A stretch of 64,000 bases of DNA from Sideroxydans lithotrophicus ES-1 (lineage in GTDB: Bacteria; Pseudomonadota; Gammaproteobacteria; Burkholderiales; Gallionellaceae). Position 1 is the stretch's first letter, and every line of letters begins with the position of its first letter. The stretch covers positions 248,001-312,000 of the forward strand of contig NC_013959.1 in NCBI RefSeq assembly GCF_000025705.1, in the 5' to 3' direction. The notes under the pieces were generated by a model that was given only the letters and a program-made list of their open reading frames with translations, ran no database searches and was not told where the DNA came from. The position numbers and the translations under genes were made by a program. Positions 19,190 through 28,267 of the stretch are shown here, in pieces.

Positions 19190-19252
19190 TTAACCCTTAA
19201 TTGACGCTTTCTTTACTCTTTCTTGACATTGGAAAGGCGCCATTGTTAGGAT
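19190..19252 (+). promoter_or_regulatory. cyc2-3 promoter: four 11-bp-spaced repeats and extended -10
   Basis: TTAACC (19190), TTGACG (19201), TTTACT (19212) and TTGACA (19223), 11 bp apart, then TTGTTAGGAT (TAGGAT at 19247-19252). Here the last TTGACA lies 18 bp from the -10 box and can itself serve as a -35, unlike copies 1 and 2, so this promoter may have a higher basal level. Confidence 0.72.
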
Positions 19253-19345
19253 GCCGCCCCTGACTGATACACCTAAGGATTATGTCCGTATAACTCAAAG
19301 GGATTAGTCGGTAGTTCAAAATCAAATCTACTGGGGAGAAACGCT

Positions 19346-20683
19346 ATGAAGAAAATCGTACTGTCGATGACAGGCGTACTAGCAGCAGTTGCATTTGCAC
19401 CAGAAGCATCCGCATTACCGGCATTCGCCAGGCAAACAGGCATGGCATGTAACGCTTGCCATGCACAACACTTTCCCGTTCTGAATGGCTTCGGTCGCTC
19501 GTTCAAGGCGTCCGGCTACACCATGATGGGTGCGCAGGGCAAGGTCGAGGGCGAGAATCTGTCGCTACCCGACACATTGAACGGCGCTGTGCTGTTGAAA
19601 TATCGTTACCAGAAGGACAACACAACCGGAGTTGCGGGCGCAGGCGTGACTGCACCGACCACAAACTCGAACGGTATGTGGCAGATGGGCGATGAATTCA
19701 GCCTGTTCTTCGGCGGTCGCATCGCCGAGGCAGAAAATCTCAGGATCGGTTTCCTGATGGAAAACAATGTGGCCAACGTGGGCGGTGCCGGCAACCTGGT
19801 TGCAGGTCTGCGCGTGCCTATCGTCTACGATGCGGGTCCTGTGAAGATCTCCGCGATCCCGTTCACCACCGACACATTGGGCGTGACTTACAGCTTCGAA
19901 TTGTCCAGTGGCGGATTGGCCCGCGCGAACCGCTGGTCGGAACATCGTCGTGAAACCTCCGCTGTGCAATACAACGCAGATCAGGGCGGCGGATCGGCCA
20001 TTCTGGGTGGTGCCGGAGTTGGTGCGGCTGCTTCCGGATACGGTGCCGGTGCCGCTTCAGGCCACGCATTCGTGGTGCAGCATGAGTTGTTCTTCGTGAA
20101 CTACAGCTTGTGGTCGTCTTCGTTCGCACCCGGTGCGAACGGTGGTGCAGTAGGTTCCACCAACTATGGTCAGCGTTACATCCGTGTTGCGGCAACACCG
20201 AGCTTCGCCGGGTTCGACTTCGTGGCTGGTGCAGGCAAGGAGAGCGGCACTTCCTACGGCAATCTGGCTGGCGCGCAAGTCGAGGCCAACCAGACATTCG
20301 TTGACGTGCAGGCACAAGGCGAGATCGCAGGTCTGGAAACCGGCTTCTGGTTCCAGAATGCCAATGCGCCAGTATGCGGTGCAGCTATCCTGGCAGCAAA
20401 CTGCGTGCATAACACAGGCCTGTTCACCCGCAAAGCAACGACGCTGGGCGCAGAAGTGGGCGTGATCCCGCATGCTTTGTCGGTTGGCCTGGCATATCGC
20501 AAGGCGGATAACGGCGGTGCTCGCGGTACAGAAGGCGACAATGCCATCAACGTGTCTGCCGTGTATGAGCTGTTCCAGAACGTAGGCCTGCATGCAGACT
20601 ACGCGAAGTACAGCGGCAGTGCGCACACCGGTGTGAATGCACTGACCAATCAGTACACGCTGATGCTGGAAGCAGCCTGGTAA
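19346..20683 (+). CDS. cyc2: Cyc2-type outer-membrane cytochrome-porin fusion, copy 3
   Basis: 445 aa. Same plan: signal peptide ending ASA, C35-N-A-C38-H39 in TGMACNACHAQHFP, long beta-rich body ending LMLEAAW. It differs from copies 1 and 2 at two positions around the heme (N36; A40 in place of F/Y), which could alter redox potential. SD GGGGAG precedes the start. An additional cysteine pair in the barrel (VCGAAILAANC) is absent from the other copies and may form a disulphide in an exposed loop. Confidence 0.9.
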   Translation: MKKIVLSMTGVLAAVAFAPEASALPAFARQTGMACNACHAQHFPVLNGFGRSFKASGYTMMGAQGKVEGENLSLPDTLNGAVLLKYRYQKDNTTGVAGAGVTAPTTNSNGMWQMGDEFSLFFGGRIAEAENLRIGFLMENNVANVGGAGNLVAGLRVPIVYDAGPVKISAIPFTTDTLGVTYSFELSSGGLARANRWSEHRRETSAVQYNADQGGGSAILGGAGVGAAASGYGAGAASGHAFVVQHELFFVNYSLWSSSFAPGANGGAVGSTNYGQRYIRVAATPSFAGFDFVAGAGKESGTSYGNLAGAQVEANQTFVDVQAQGEIAGLETGFWFQNANAPVCGAAILAANCVHNTGLFTRKATTLGAEVGVIPHALSVGLAYRKADNGGARGTEGDNAINVSAVYELFQNVGLHADYAKYSGSAHTGVNALTNQYTLMLEAAW

Positions 20684-20701
20684 TCAGCTGCTGATGTTTG
20701 C

Positions 20702-20735
20702 GCAGGACGGTTTGACTCAATCAAAACCGTCCTGC
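20702..20735 (+). repeat. Inverted repeat after cyc2-3
   Basis: GCAGGACGGTTT (20702-20713) pairs with AAACCGTCCTGC (20724-20735). It is a long perfect hairpin between the stop codon and the terminator, perhaps stabilising the transcript, comparable to the hairpin after copy 1. Confidence 0.7.
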
Positions 20736-20759
20736 AAAGCAGACGAGCTGAAACAAGAA

Positions 20760-20789
20760 GGGGAGATGTGAATCTCCCCTTTATTATTT
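20760..20789 (+). terminator. Rho-independent terminator of cyc2-3
   Basis: GGGGAGAT (20760-20767), loop GTGA, ATCTCCCC (20772-20779), then TTTATTATTT. It separates the cluster from the convergent ppc gene. Confidence 0.9.
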
Positions 20790-20829
20790 GCCCCGAACTG
20801 AAAGAGCGGCAGGAATCAGCAGGATAAGA

Positions 20830-23598
20830 TCAACCGCTGTTACGCAACCCGGTGGCGATACCATTGATGGTGAGGTGAATCGCACGCTTTACCTTCTCGT
20901 CGTTATCCCCGGCGCGATGGCGATGCAACAGCGCGACCTGCAAGTGATTGAGCGGATCGATGTAGGGAGTACGGGTCAGCAGGCTGCGAGCAAAGGCAGG
21001 ATTGTCCTGCAGCAGCGTCGTGGCGCCGGTCACTGCAAAAAGCATCTCGATGGTGGCTTCCCATTCGTTATTGATCGCACCGAAAATACGGTCGCGCAAT
21101 TCAATGTCCTGAACCAGTTCGGCATAGCGCCAGGCGATACCCATGTCGCTCTTGGAAAGCACCATGTCCATATTGGACATCATGCCGCGGAAGAACGCCC
21201 AATTCTTGTACATGGCTTGCAATTGCTTGAGTCCGGCATCGCCTTCGCGCTGGATGAATTGCTTCACGGCGCTGCCGAAACCGAACCAGCCCGGCAGCAT
21301 CACGCGATTCAGGCCCCAGCTGAACACCCAGGGGATGGCACGCAGATCTTCGATGCGGTCGGAAGCCTTGCGTGATGATGGACGGCTGCCGATGTTGAGT
21401 TCGGCGATCTCGCGGATGGGCGTGGCCGTGAAAAAATAATCGGTGAAACCCGGTGTTTCGTACACGAGTTTGCGATAAGCCGCGAACGCATCGAGACTCA
21501 GCGCTTCCATGATGCGCATGTATTCCGGATCGCCGTCGGCATTATGGGGATGATCGAGCAGCGTGGCTTCTATCGTGGCGGCGATCAGCGTTTCCAGATT
21601 GCGGCGTCCGATCTCCGGGTTGGAGTATTTGCTGGAGATGACTTCGCCCTGTTCGGTGATGCGGATCTGCCCGTTCACGCTTCCGGGAGGCTGCGCCAGA
21701 ATGGCGTCATAGCTGGGGCCGCCGCCACGGCCCACGGTGCCGCCGCGCCCATGGAACAAGCGCAGTTCGATGCCGTGCTTCGCGAATACTTTGACCAGTT
21801 CGACCTCGGCCTTGTACAGCTCCCAGTTGGCAGTCAAATAGCCGCCGTCCTTGTTGCTGTCGGAATAGCCCAGCATCACTTCCTGGGTGTTGCCGCGGCT
21901 GGACAGCAACTTGCGATACCAGGGAATGGAAAACAATTCATCCATGATGGAGGCACCACCACGCAGGTCTTCAATGGTTTCGAACAACGGGATGATATTG
22001 ACGTGAAGCGTATCGCCATCCTGCAACAAGCCAAACTGTTGCAGCATCAGTGCGACTTCAAGCATGTCGCTCACGGCATCGGTCTTGGAGATGATGTGGT
22101 TGGGCAGGGCGCCATGGCCGAAACGGCGATGGATCTCGGCTGCAGCCTGCATGATGCGCAATTCGCTTTGCGGGACATCGGAATAGCGTTTGATATCGGC
22201 CAGAAGGATCTTGCCGGACTGCAATGCCTCCAGTAGCACCGAGCGCTTGCCCGCTTCATCCAGGTCGCTGTAATTGGCTTTGCCGGAGCTATGCGAGAAC
22301 AGCTCGCTGACGGTTTGTTCCAGGATCGCACTGTGCTGGCGCATATCCAGCGGCGCAAGGTAGAAGCCGAAGACTTCCACGGCACGGCGCAGGTTGGCAA
22401 GTCTTCCCCGAGCGAGATAGACCGCGCCGTGCTTGAACAGCGAGTCGATCATCACATCCAGGTCGGCAATGAAATCCTGCGCGGTCGCATAAGGTTGCGC
22501 ATGCGCATCGACCGGGCGCAGATGGGAAGTGTCGTGGCCAAGATGCTTGGCGGTGGCAGTCAGGCGCGAATAGATCAGAATCAATGCGCGGCGATAGGGC
22601 TCATCGAGCCGGACAAATACATTGTCCGGCGAAGCATCGGACAGTTTGCGCAATTCGGGTGTGACCTCGACCAGCCGGTCGGTCAGGCTCAAACGTGTGC
22701 CGAGCAGATGGGTCTCGTTCAGATAGTACTCAAGCGCGAGTATGGAGTGTTCGCGCACGGCATCGGTCATCACATCGTGGGTGACAAAAGGATTGCCGTC
22801 ACGATCGCCGCCTATCCAGCTGCCGACGCGAAGCAGCGGCGGCACCTTGATATCCTTGTCAAAGCGCGATTCCAGCTGCTTCTCCAGGTTGGCGTACAGT
22901 TTGGGGATCTCGGCTAGGAAGGTGTAGTGGTAGTACTCCAGGCCATTGCGTATCTCGTCGCGCACGTTCAGCTTGGCAGTGCGCATCATGCGCGTCTGCC
23001 ACAGGATCAACACAAAACGGTGCAACGCCTCCTCGTTCTCGGCAAGGTCGTCTGGTGTCATATCGACGCGATCGCGATTGGCAAGCAGGCTGGATATGAT
23101 GAGGTGACAATCAAGTATGCTCTTGCGCTGCACTTCAGTCGGATGTGCGGTCAGAACCGGCGAGACCAGTGCGCTGTTCAGGAAGGATTGCAAAGTATCC
23201 TTGTCGATCTTTTTCTCTTCGAGTCGATCCAGTGCAAGTTGCAGCGTGCCGTCCTTGGGCGGGCTTCCCGCCTTGAGATGGGCGCGGTGGCGGCGGTTGT
23301 GATGCAGGTCTTCGGCGATATTGGTCAGTTGCGAGAAATAGCTGAATGCGCGGACGACGACCAGCGTCTCGGTAGGGGACAATTGATCCAACATCTGCTC
23401 GAGCAATTCGCCATCCTGCTCATCCTGGGTCTTGCGAAAACGAACGGCAGCCCTGCGCACGCTCTCGATCAACTTGTAGGTTTCCTCGCCTTCCTGTTCG
23501 CGCAAGGTATCGCCAAGGATGCGGCCCAACAGGCGCACATCGTCGCGCAGCGGAATGTCTTTACTGGAAATGTCGGCTGGTGCAGAGATCAGGTTCAT
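20830..23598 (-). CDS. ppc: Phosphoenolpyruvate carboxylase
   Basis: 922 aa, full family length, ending in the conserved RNSG (RNTG-type) tail. It carboxylates PEP with bicarbonate to oxaloacetate, replenishing the TCA cycle, and suits an autotroph that needs anaplerosis. Catalytic blocks VLTAHPTEVQRKS, YSDSNKDGG and FHGRGGTVGRGGGP are intact. Divergent from hemC across 99 bp and convergent with the cyc2 cluster. Confidence 0.97.
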   Translation of the reverse strand: MNLISAPADISSKDIPLRDDVRLLGRILGDTLREQEGEETYKLIESVRRAAVRFRKTQDEQDGELLEQMLDQLSPTETLVVVRAFSYFSQLTNIAEDLHHNRRHRAHLKAGSPPKDGTLQLALDRLEEKKIDKDTLQSFLNSALVSPVLTAHPTEVQRKSILDCHLIISSLLANRDRVDMTPDDLAENEEALHRFVLILWQTRMMRTAKLNVRDEIRNGLEYYHYTFLAEIPKLYANLEKQLESRFDKDIKVPPLLRVGSWIGGDRDGNPFVTHDVMTDAVREHSILALEYYLNETHLLGTRLSLTDRLVEVTPELRKLSDASPDNVFVRLDEPYRRALILIYSRLTATAKHLGHDTSHLRPVDAHAQPYATAQDFIADLDVMIDSLFKHGAVYLARGRLANLRRAVEVFGFYLAPLDMRQHSAILEQTVSELFSHSSGKANYSDLDEAGKRSVLLEALQSGKILLADIKRYSDVPQSELRIMQAAAEIHRRFGHGALPNHIISKTDAVSDMLEVALMLQQFGLLQDGDTLHVNIIPLFETIEDLRGGASIMDELFSIPWYRKLLSSRGNTQEVMLGYSDSNKDGGYLTANWELYKAEVELVKVFAKHGIELRLFHGRGGTVGRGGGPSYDAILAQPPGSVNGQIRITEQGEVISSKYSNPEIGRRNLETLIAATIEATLLDHPHNADGDPEYMRIMEALSLDAFAAYRKLVYETPGFTDYFFTATPIREIAELNIGSRPSSRKASDRIEDLRAIPWVFSWGLNRVMLPGWFGFGSAVKQFIQREGDAGLKQLQAMYKNWAFFRGMMSNMDMVLSKSDMGIAWRYAELVQDIELRDRIFGAINNEWEATIEMLFAVTGATTLLQDNPAFARSLLTRTPYIDPLNHLQVALLHRHRAGDNDEKVKRAIHLTINGIATGLRNSG

Positions 23599-23637
23599 TT
23601 TTCTGTATGTGTCGTCGGCGCAAAAGCGCGGCGCACC

Positions 23638-23646
23638 TGTTAGAAT
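23638..23646 (+). promoter_or_regulatory. Extended -10 of the hemC operon
   Basis: TGTTAGAAT, an extended -10 (TG, then TAGAAT at 23641-23646), 52 bp before the hemC start, in the hemC/ppc divergent gap. No good -35 is visible. Confidence 0.5.
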
Positions 23647-23697
23647 GCGCCGCGTATCAACCGCAAATAATTAGCCACAAATATTTAGGAAACCCCG

Positions 23698-24642
23698 ATG
23701 AGTCAGGCTTCACTTATTCCCCCAGCCCGTCTGGTGATCGCTTCGCGCGAAAGCGCATTGGCCATGTGGCAAGCAGAACATATCAGAGACAGGCTGCGCG
23801 CATTATACCCGCAAACTTCCGTCAGCATATTGGGCATGACCACCCAGGGTGACCAGATTCTGGATGTGACCCTGTCCAAGATCGGTGGCAAAGGCCTGTT
23901 CGTGAAAGAGCTGGAAACCGCGCTGGAAAATGGGAGCGCCGATATCGCCGTGCATTCACTGAAAGACGTCCCGATGAATCTGCCGGAAGGCTTTGCCCTG
24001 GCCTGCATCGGCGAGCGCGAGGATCCGCGCGATGCCTTCGTTTCCAACAGATTCGATAATCTGGCCGCTTTGCCCGCAGGCAGCGTGGTCGGAACCTCCA
24101 GTCTGCGCCGTGAAAGCCAGTTGCGCGCGCGTTTCCCGCACCTGAAGATCGAGCCGCTGCGCGGCAATGTGCAGACGCGGCTGCGCAAGCTGGACGAAGG
24201 GCAGTATGCAGCCATCATCCTGGCGGCGGCAGGCTTGAAGCGCCTTGGGTTGGGCGAGCGCATCCGCGCCGTCATTTCCTCGGACGAAAGCTTGCCTGCG
24301 GTAGGACAGGGTGCTCTGGGCATCGAGACGCGCGCCGACCGGCCCGACCTGAAAGCGGTACTTGCTCCGTTGCACCATGCAGATACAGCCGCCTGTGTGC
24401 TGGCGGAGCGTGCGATGAGCCGGGCGCTGGCTGGCAGCTGCCAGGTCCCTCTGGGCGGTTTCGCGGAAGTGCAGAACGGCAAACTGCGCATGCGCGGTTT
24501 CGTCGCAACGCCCGACGGAACGCGCTTGCTACGTGCCGAACATGTTGGCGACATCGCACAACCGGAAGCGTTGGGCGACCTGGTCGCGCAGGATCTGCTC
24601 AGGCAGGGCGCGGGCGAGATACTCGCGGCGCTGAATGGCTGA
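23698..24642 (+). CDS. hemC: Hydroxymethylbilane synthase (porphobilinogen deaminase)
   Basis: 314 aa. It polymerises four porphobilinogens to hydroxymethylbilane. The cysteine that anchors the dipyrromethane cofactor is in [12 protein letters not shown] (near residue 248), and the substrate-binding arginine block [14 protein letters not shown] is present. First gene of hemC-hemD-hemX-hemY; its stop overlaps the hemD start by 8 nt. Confidence 0.97.
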   Translation: MSQASLIPPARLVIASRESALAMWQAEHIRDRLRALYPQTSVSILGMTTQGDQILDVTLSKIGGKGLFVKELETALENGSADIAVHSLKDVPMNLPEGFALACIGEREDPRDAFVSNRFDNLAALPAGSVVGTSSLRRESQLRARFPHLKIEPLRGNVQTRLRKLDEGQYAAIILAAAGLKRLGLGERIRAVISSDESLPAVGQGALGIETRADRPDLKAVLAPLHHADTAACVLAERAMSRALAGSCQVPLGGFAEVQNGKLRMRGFVATPDGTRLLRAEHVGDIAQPEALGDLVAQDLLRQGAGEILAALNG

Positions 24643-25411
24643 GAGCCAGCTGGGAGGCCGGACTATCGTAGTCACGCGACCGCGTGAACAGGCGGCCGGG
24701 CTGGTGCGGCGCATCGAACAGCTGGGAGGCAAGCCAATACTGTTCCCTTTGCTGGAGATCGAATCGGTGCCCGACGATCAGGGATTGTGCGAGCAGGTAG
24801 CGCGTCTGGATCAAGTGGATATGGCGATCTTCATCAGTCCGAATGCCGTGCGTTTTGGCATGGCGGCAATCAAGGCGTCGGGCAGGTTGCCGGCCTCCCT
24901 GAAGATCGCTGCCGTCGGGCAGTCCACTGCGGAGGCATTGCAAGAACAGGGTGTCCCGCGCGTCATCGTCCCGTCCGAACGATTTGACAGCGAAGGCCTG
25001 TTGGCGCAGCCGGAGCTGCACGATATCGCCGGAAAGCGAGTGATGATCTTCCGCGGCGACGGCGGACGGGAGTTATTGGGAGATACGCTCAAGGCGCGGG
25101 GGGCGGATGTGGAATATGTCACCTGTTACTTGCGCAGCAAGCCAGGGTTCGATGCCGGCGCGTTGCGGGCTGCCTTGCCGGATGCGATCATCGTGACCAG
25201 CAGCGAGGCGCTCAGACACTTGTGGGAGATGCTCAAAGAGCAAGACAGGGCAGGCCTTGCCGAAGTGTCGTTGGTCGTGCCCCATGAGCGTATAGCAGAG
25301 GCGGCAAGGCAACAGGGATGGCGGCATGTCGTTGCAACAAGCCCGGGAGATGACGGCCTGATATCCGGTTTGATAGCATGGGCGCAAGCCAACAGGAAAT
25401 CGATGCCATGA
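24635..25411 (+). CDS. hemD: Uroporphyrinogen-III synthase
   Basis: 258 aa. It cyclises hydroxymethylbilane to uroporphyrinogen III. The family is poorly conserved, but [19 protein letters not shown] at the N-terminus, the FISPNAV block and position directly after hemC identify it. It overlaps hemC by 8 nt and hemX by 4 nt, so the operon is tightly coupled. Confidence 0.92.
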   Translation: MAESQLGGRTIVVTRPREQAAGLVRRIEQLGGKPILFPLLEIESVPDDQGLCEQVARLDQVDMAIFISPNAVRFGMAAIKASGRLPASLKIAAVGQSTAEALQEQGVPRVIVPSERFDSEGLLAQPELHDIAGKRVMIFRGDGGRELLGDTLKARGADVEYVTCYLRSKPGFDAGALRAALPDAIIVTSSEALRHLWEMLKEQDRAGLAEVSLVVPHERIAEAARQQGWRHVVATSPGDDGLISGLIAWAQANRKSMP

Positions 25412-26487
25412 ACGATCCAACACAAATATCGCCCGCCTCTGATTCCGGGAAATCCAATATCGAGTCCGGCAAGACGTCAGTGCCGCACGGCAACCGCCTT
25501 GGCGCCATGCTCGCGCGCGTGACACTGACACAGCTCACTTTGCTGGTGCTGGCGGCAGTCTTCGTCTGGCAATGGCTGGATGCCCATTCCCAGCTAAACC
25601 AGACGCAGCAGGAGGTGGCGCGCCGGTTATCCGAGGTGGAAGCCTCGAACAAGGCCAACCAGATGCTGGGGGCACAAACCCAGGAAATGGTGCGCGAACT
25701 GGGCGGCAAGCTTGGTCTGCTGGAAAGCAAATATGCCGAAACACAGAATCAGCGCGCTGCGCTGGAAGCCTTGTACCAGGAGATGTCGAGCAGCCGCGAC
25801 CAGACGGCACTGGCAGACGTGGAACAGCTGTTGCTCATCGCGGAACAGCAATTGCAACTTTCTGCCAACGTGAAAGCGGCCCTGATCGCCCTGCAACAGG
25901 CCGAAAGTCGTTTGCAACGACCTGCATTGGCGGGCCTGAAAAAACATATCGGCCAGGATATCGAGAAGCTGCGTGCGTTGCCCAACGTCGATGTCGCTGC
26001 CATCAACCTGCGTCTGGATGCCGTGATCGGAGCGGTGGATGGTTTGGTGCTGGAGCAGGATGCTCACATCACTGCACAACAGCCGGCACCGGTTGCCGAT
26101 CAGGGAGCGGGGGCATGGAGGCGATTCTGGAACGAAGTCAGGCAAGAGGCGAGGCAATTGCTGCGGATCGAAAATACGGAGCGTCAGGAATTGCCCTTGT
26201 TGTCCCCGACACAATCTTTCTTCCTGCGCGAGAACCTGAAATTGCGCCTGCTCTCTGCACACATGGCGTTGCTCACCCGGGATGAGGCGAGTTTCCGCCG
26301 CGACCTCAAGACCTCACAGGAATGGATCAAACGATATTTCGAGACCAAATCCGGCGCGAGCGTGCAGGCGCTTGCTACCCTGCAGCAACTTGCTGCAAGC
26401 AACATCGCAGTCGATCTGCCTGATCTTGGCGGCAGCCTGGAAGCAGTGAGGAATTACCGGATCTCGCATGAGCGGAGTGCGCGATGA
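25408..26487 (+). CDS. hemX: HemX-like membrane protein of the heme operon
   Basis: 359 aa from the ATG at 25408, which overlaps the hemD stop (ATGA). One TM helix near the N-terminus (about 40-60, LTLLVLAAVFVWQWL) is followed by a long coiled coil and a helical periplasmic domain with the family signature ENLKLRLLSAHMALL. Often annotated as uroporphyrin-III C-methyltransferase, but no methyltransferase motifs are present; the role is probably organising heme-synthesis enzymes at the membrane. Confidence 0.88.
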   Translation: MNDPTQISPASDSGKSNIESGKTSVPHGNRLGAMLARVTLTQLTLLVLAAVFVWQWLDAHSQLNQTQQEVARRLSEVEASNKANQMLGAQTQEMVRELGGKLGLLESKYAETQNQRAALEALYQEMSSSRDQTALADVEQLLLIAEQQLQLSANVKAALIALQQAESRLQRPALAGLKKHIGQDIEKLRALPNVDVAAINLRLDAVIGAVDGLVLEQDAHITAQQPAPVADQGAGAWRRFWNEVRQEARQLLRIENTERQELPLLSPTQSFFLRENLKLRLLSAHMALLTRDEASFRRDLKTSQEWIKRYFETKSGASVQALATLQQLAASNIAVDLPDLGGSLEAVRNYRISHERSAR

Positions 26488-27644
26488 GATGGCTGTTCTG
26501 GTTTCTTGGCCTGTTCGCGGCAGCGGTTGCGGTGATGCTGGTTGCCCGTAATCCCGGCTATGTGCAGTTCGTCTATCCCCCTTACAGGCTGGAAGTGTCT
26601 CTGACCTTTTTCGCCCTGATCCTGCTGGCAGCTTTTGGATTGGGATATATACTGCTCCGCCTGACTTTCGTGACCCTGAATCTGCCTGCATACGTGCGCA
26701 ATTTCCGCGCGGAACGTGCCGCCAATAAAGGGCGTACCGCGATGATCGAGGCGCTCAGGGCATATTTCGAGGGGCGTTTCGCAGCAGCGGAGAAGGCCGC
26801 AGTACGCGCGATGGAGCTAGGCGAAAAATCGGGACTCAATTCCATTGTCGCAGCCAGGGCGGCCCATGAATTGCGCCAATTCGACCGGCGTGATGCCTAT
26901 CTGGCAGATGCCGAGGGCAAAACGGTGGGTGAGACCACAATGCGGCTGATGGCGAAGACCGAATTCCTGCTCGACCAGAAACAGCCTCAATCGGCGCTCA
27001 ATTCCCTGAAAGAATTGAGCGACTCCGGCATGCATAAACATATCGGTGCACTCAGTCTGGAATTGAAAGCGCAGCAGCAAGCCCGCAACTGGGATGCCGT
27101 GCTGGAAGTGATGGCGCAACTGGAAAAGCGCAATGCCATCGACAAGGCCGTTGCCTCGCAATTGCGCCAGCAGGCCTGGCTGGAGAAACTTCGGAGCCAG
27201 GCGACCGACATCAATGCGCTGCGTTCCATGTGGAAATCCATCCCCGGGGAATTCAAACGCCGTAGCAAGATCGCGGCAGCCGCAGCGGAGTCATTCAGCA
27301 AGCTGGGCGATTGCAAGAGTGCGCAGCAATTGCTGGCCGAAAGCCTCAATGCGAACTGGGATAGCGAACTGGTCGCGCTCTACGGCGAATGCCATAACGA
27401 GAACAACACCGCCCAGATCGAGCAGGCCGAAAGCTGGCTGAAACAGCACACCGACGACCCCGGCCTGTTGCTTGCCTTGGGCAAGCTCTGTATGCATCAA
27501 CAGTTGTGGGGAAAGGCGCAGAGTTATCTTGATGCCAGCCTCAGTCTGGAAGCCAGCCGTGAAGCTTATGCAACCCTGGGGCAACTTGCCGAGAAGATGG
27601 GCAAGCATGAGGAGGCGCTGGTCTATTTTCAGAAAGCGATGTGA
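26484..27644 (+). CDS. hemY: HemY-like TPR membrane protein
   Basis: 386 aa, overlapping hemX by 4 nt. Two N-terminal TM helices (about 1-20 and 40-62) and a TPR-rich C-terminal part, as in proteobacterial HemY; it is not the protoporphyrinogen oxidase of the same name. Last gene of the operon. Exact role is unknown in the family; a scaffold for late heme synthesis is the usual inference. Confidence 0.9.
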   Translation: MRWLFWFLGLFAAAVAVMLVARNPGYVQFVYPPYRLEVSLTFFALILLAAFGLGYILLRLTFVTLNLPAYVRNFRAERAANKGRTAMIEALRAYFEGRFAAAEKAAVRAMELGEKSGLNSIVAARAAHELRQFDRRDAYLADAEGKTVGETTMRLMAKTEFLLDQKQPQSALNSLKELSDSGMHKHIGALSLELKAQQQARNWDAVLEVMAQLEKRNAIDKAVASQLRQQAWLEKLRSQATDINALRSMWKSIPGEFKRRSKIAAAAAESFSKLGDCKSAQQLLAESLNANWDSELVALYGECHNENNTAQIEQAESWLKQHTDDPGLLLALGKLCMHQQLWGKAQSYLDASLSLEASREAYATLGQLAEKMGKHEEALVYFQKAM

Positions 27645-27694
27645 CCAGCGGTATGGCGGCAGGCGGCCCTTGCGATCCTTGAGATTCCGGCAAA

Positions 27695-27730
27695 GGTATA
27701 CATGAAGTTCTATATCTTTTGGCCTATAGC
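27695..27730 (+). promoter_or_regulatory. Shared intergenic motif, copy B
   Basis: GGTATA, then TATATC, TTTTGGCCTAT. It is followed 19 bp later by an extended -10-like CTGTTAGAGT (27746-27755), the same decamer (one base different) as after copy A. It is upstream of the lipoprotein gene at 27835. Confidence 0.38.
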
Positions 27731-27834
27731 CCATCCCGAATACTGCTGTTAGAGTTCATCCGATAGTTCAAGCAGGATGTCGCATGTCGGATCGTATCCA
27801 GAATCGTGCATCGACGCTGTTTCAAGGAGTGGGG

Positions 27835-28200
27835 ATGAGGTCTGGAGCGCACTTGGTTCTTATGGGTTCGATCGTTGCCGCCATGGCAATGGTTTCGGCG
27901 TGCAGTGTAGTTCGGGCGGCCGGGTCGGCAACGGAACAACAAGAACTGTCTCAATCCGAACAACAGCCGCGGGTGCCAAATGAATATCTCGTGAAACTGG
28001 CTCCCGATACGAATGAGGGCGTCATTGCCGAATATTACGGACGCTTCGGCATAAAATACATCCACGAACTGGAAGACAACGAGACCTTCCTGCTGGTTCT
28101 TGCCAACGACCCCGGTCCGCAGGAGATGGGGCATCTGATCCGGGGCGAATCCCGCATCAAGACGATACAGCCCAATCTCATCCAATGGGATTACCGCTGA
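27835..28200 (+). CDS. Small lipoprotein with an inhibitor-I9-like domain
   Basis: 121 aa. Start 27835 is preferred over 27784: AAGGAG (27824-27829) lies 5 nt upstream and the protein then has a signal peptide with a lipobox (MVSAC). After a Gln/Ser-rich linker, residues about 52-121 (PNEYLVKLAPDTNEGVIAEY and on) have the beta-alpha-beta-beta-alpha-beta pattern of subtilase propeptides/I9 inhibitors. No subtilase is adjacent, but an aspartic-protease-like gene follows. The fold call is by eye and tentative. Confidence 0.6.
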   Translation: MRSGAHLVLMGSIVAAMAMVSACSVVRAAGSATEQQELSQSEQQPRVPNEYLVKLAPDTNEGVIAEYYGRFGIKYIHELEDNETFLLVLANDPGPQEMGHLIRGESRIKTIQPNLIQWDYR

Positions 28201-28267
28201 TCCTCGAAAACTGTCCGCATGGGAATGTCGAGCCGGTACGCCATCGGCGGGACGATAAAGGAGGGGT

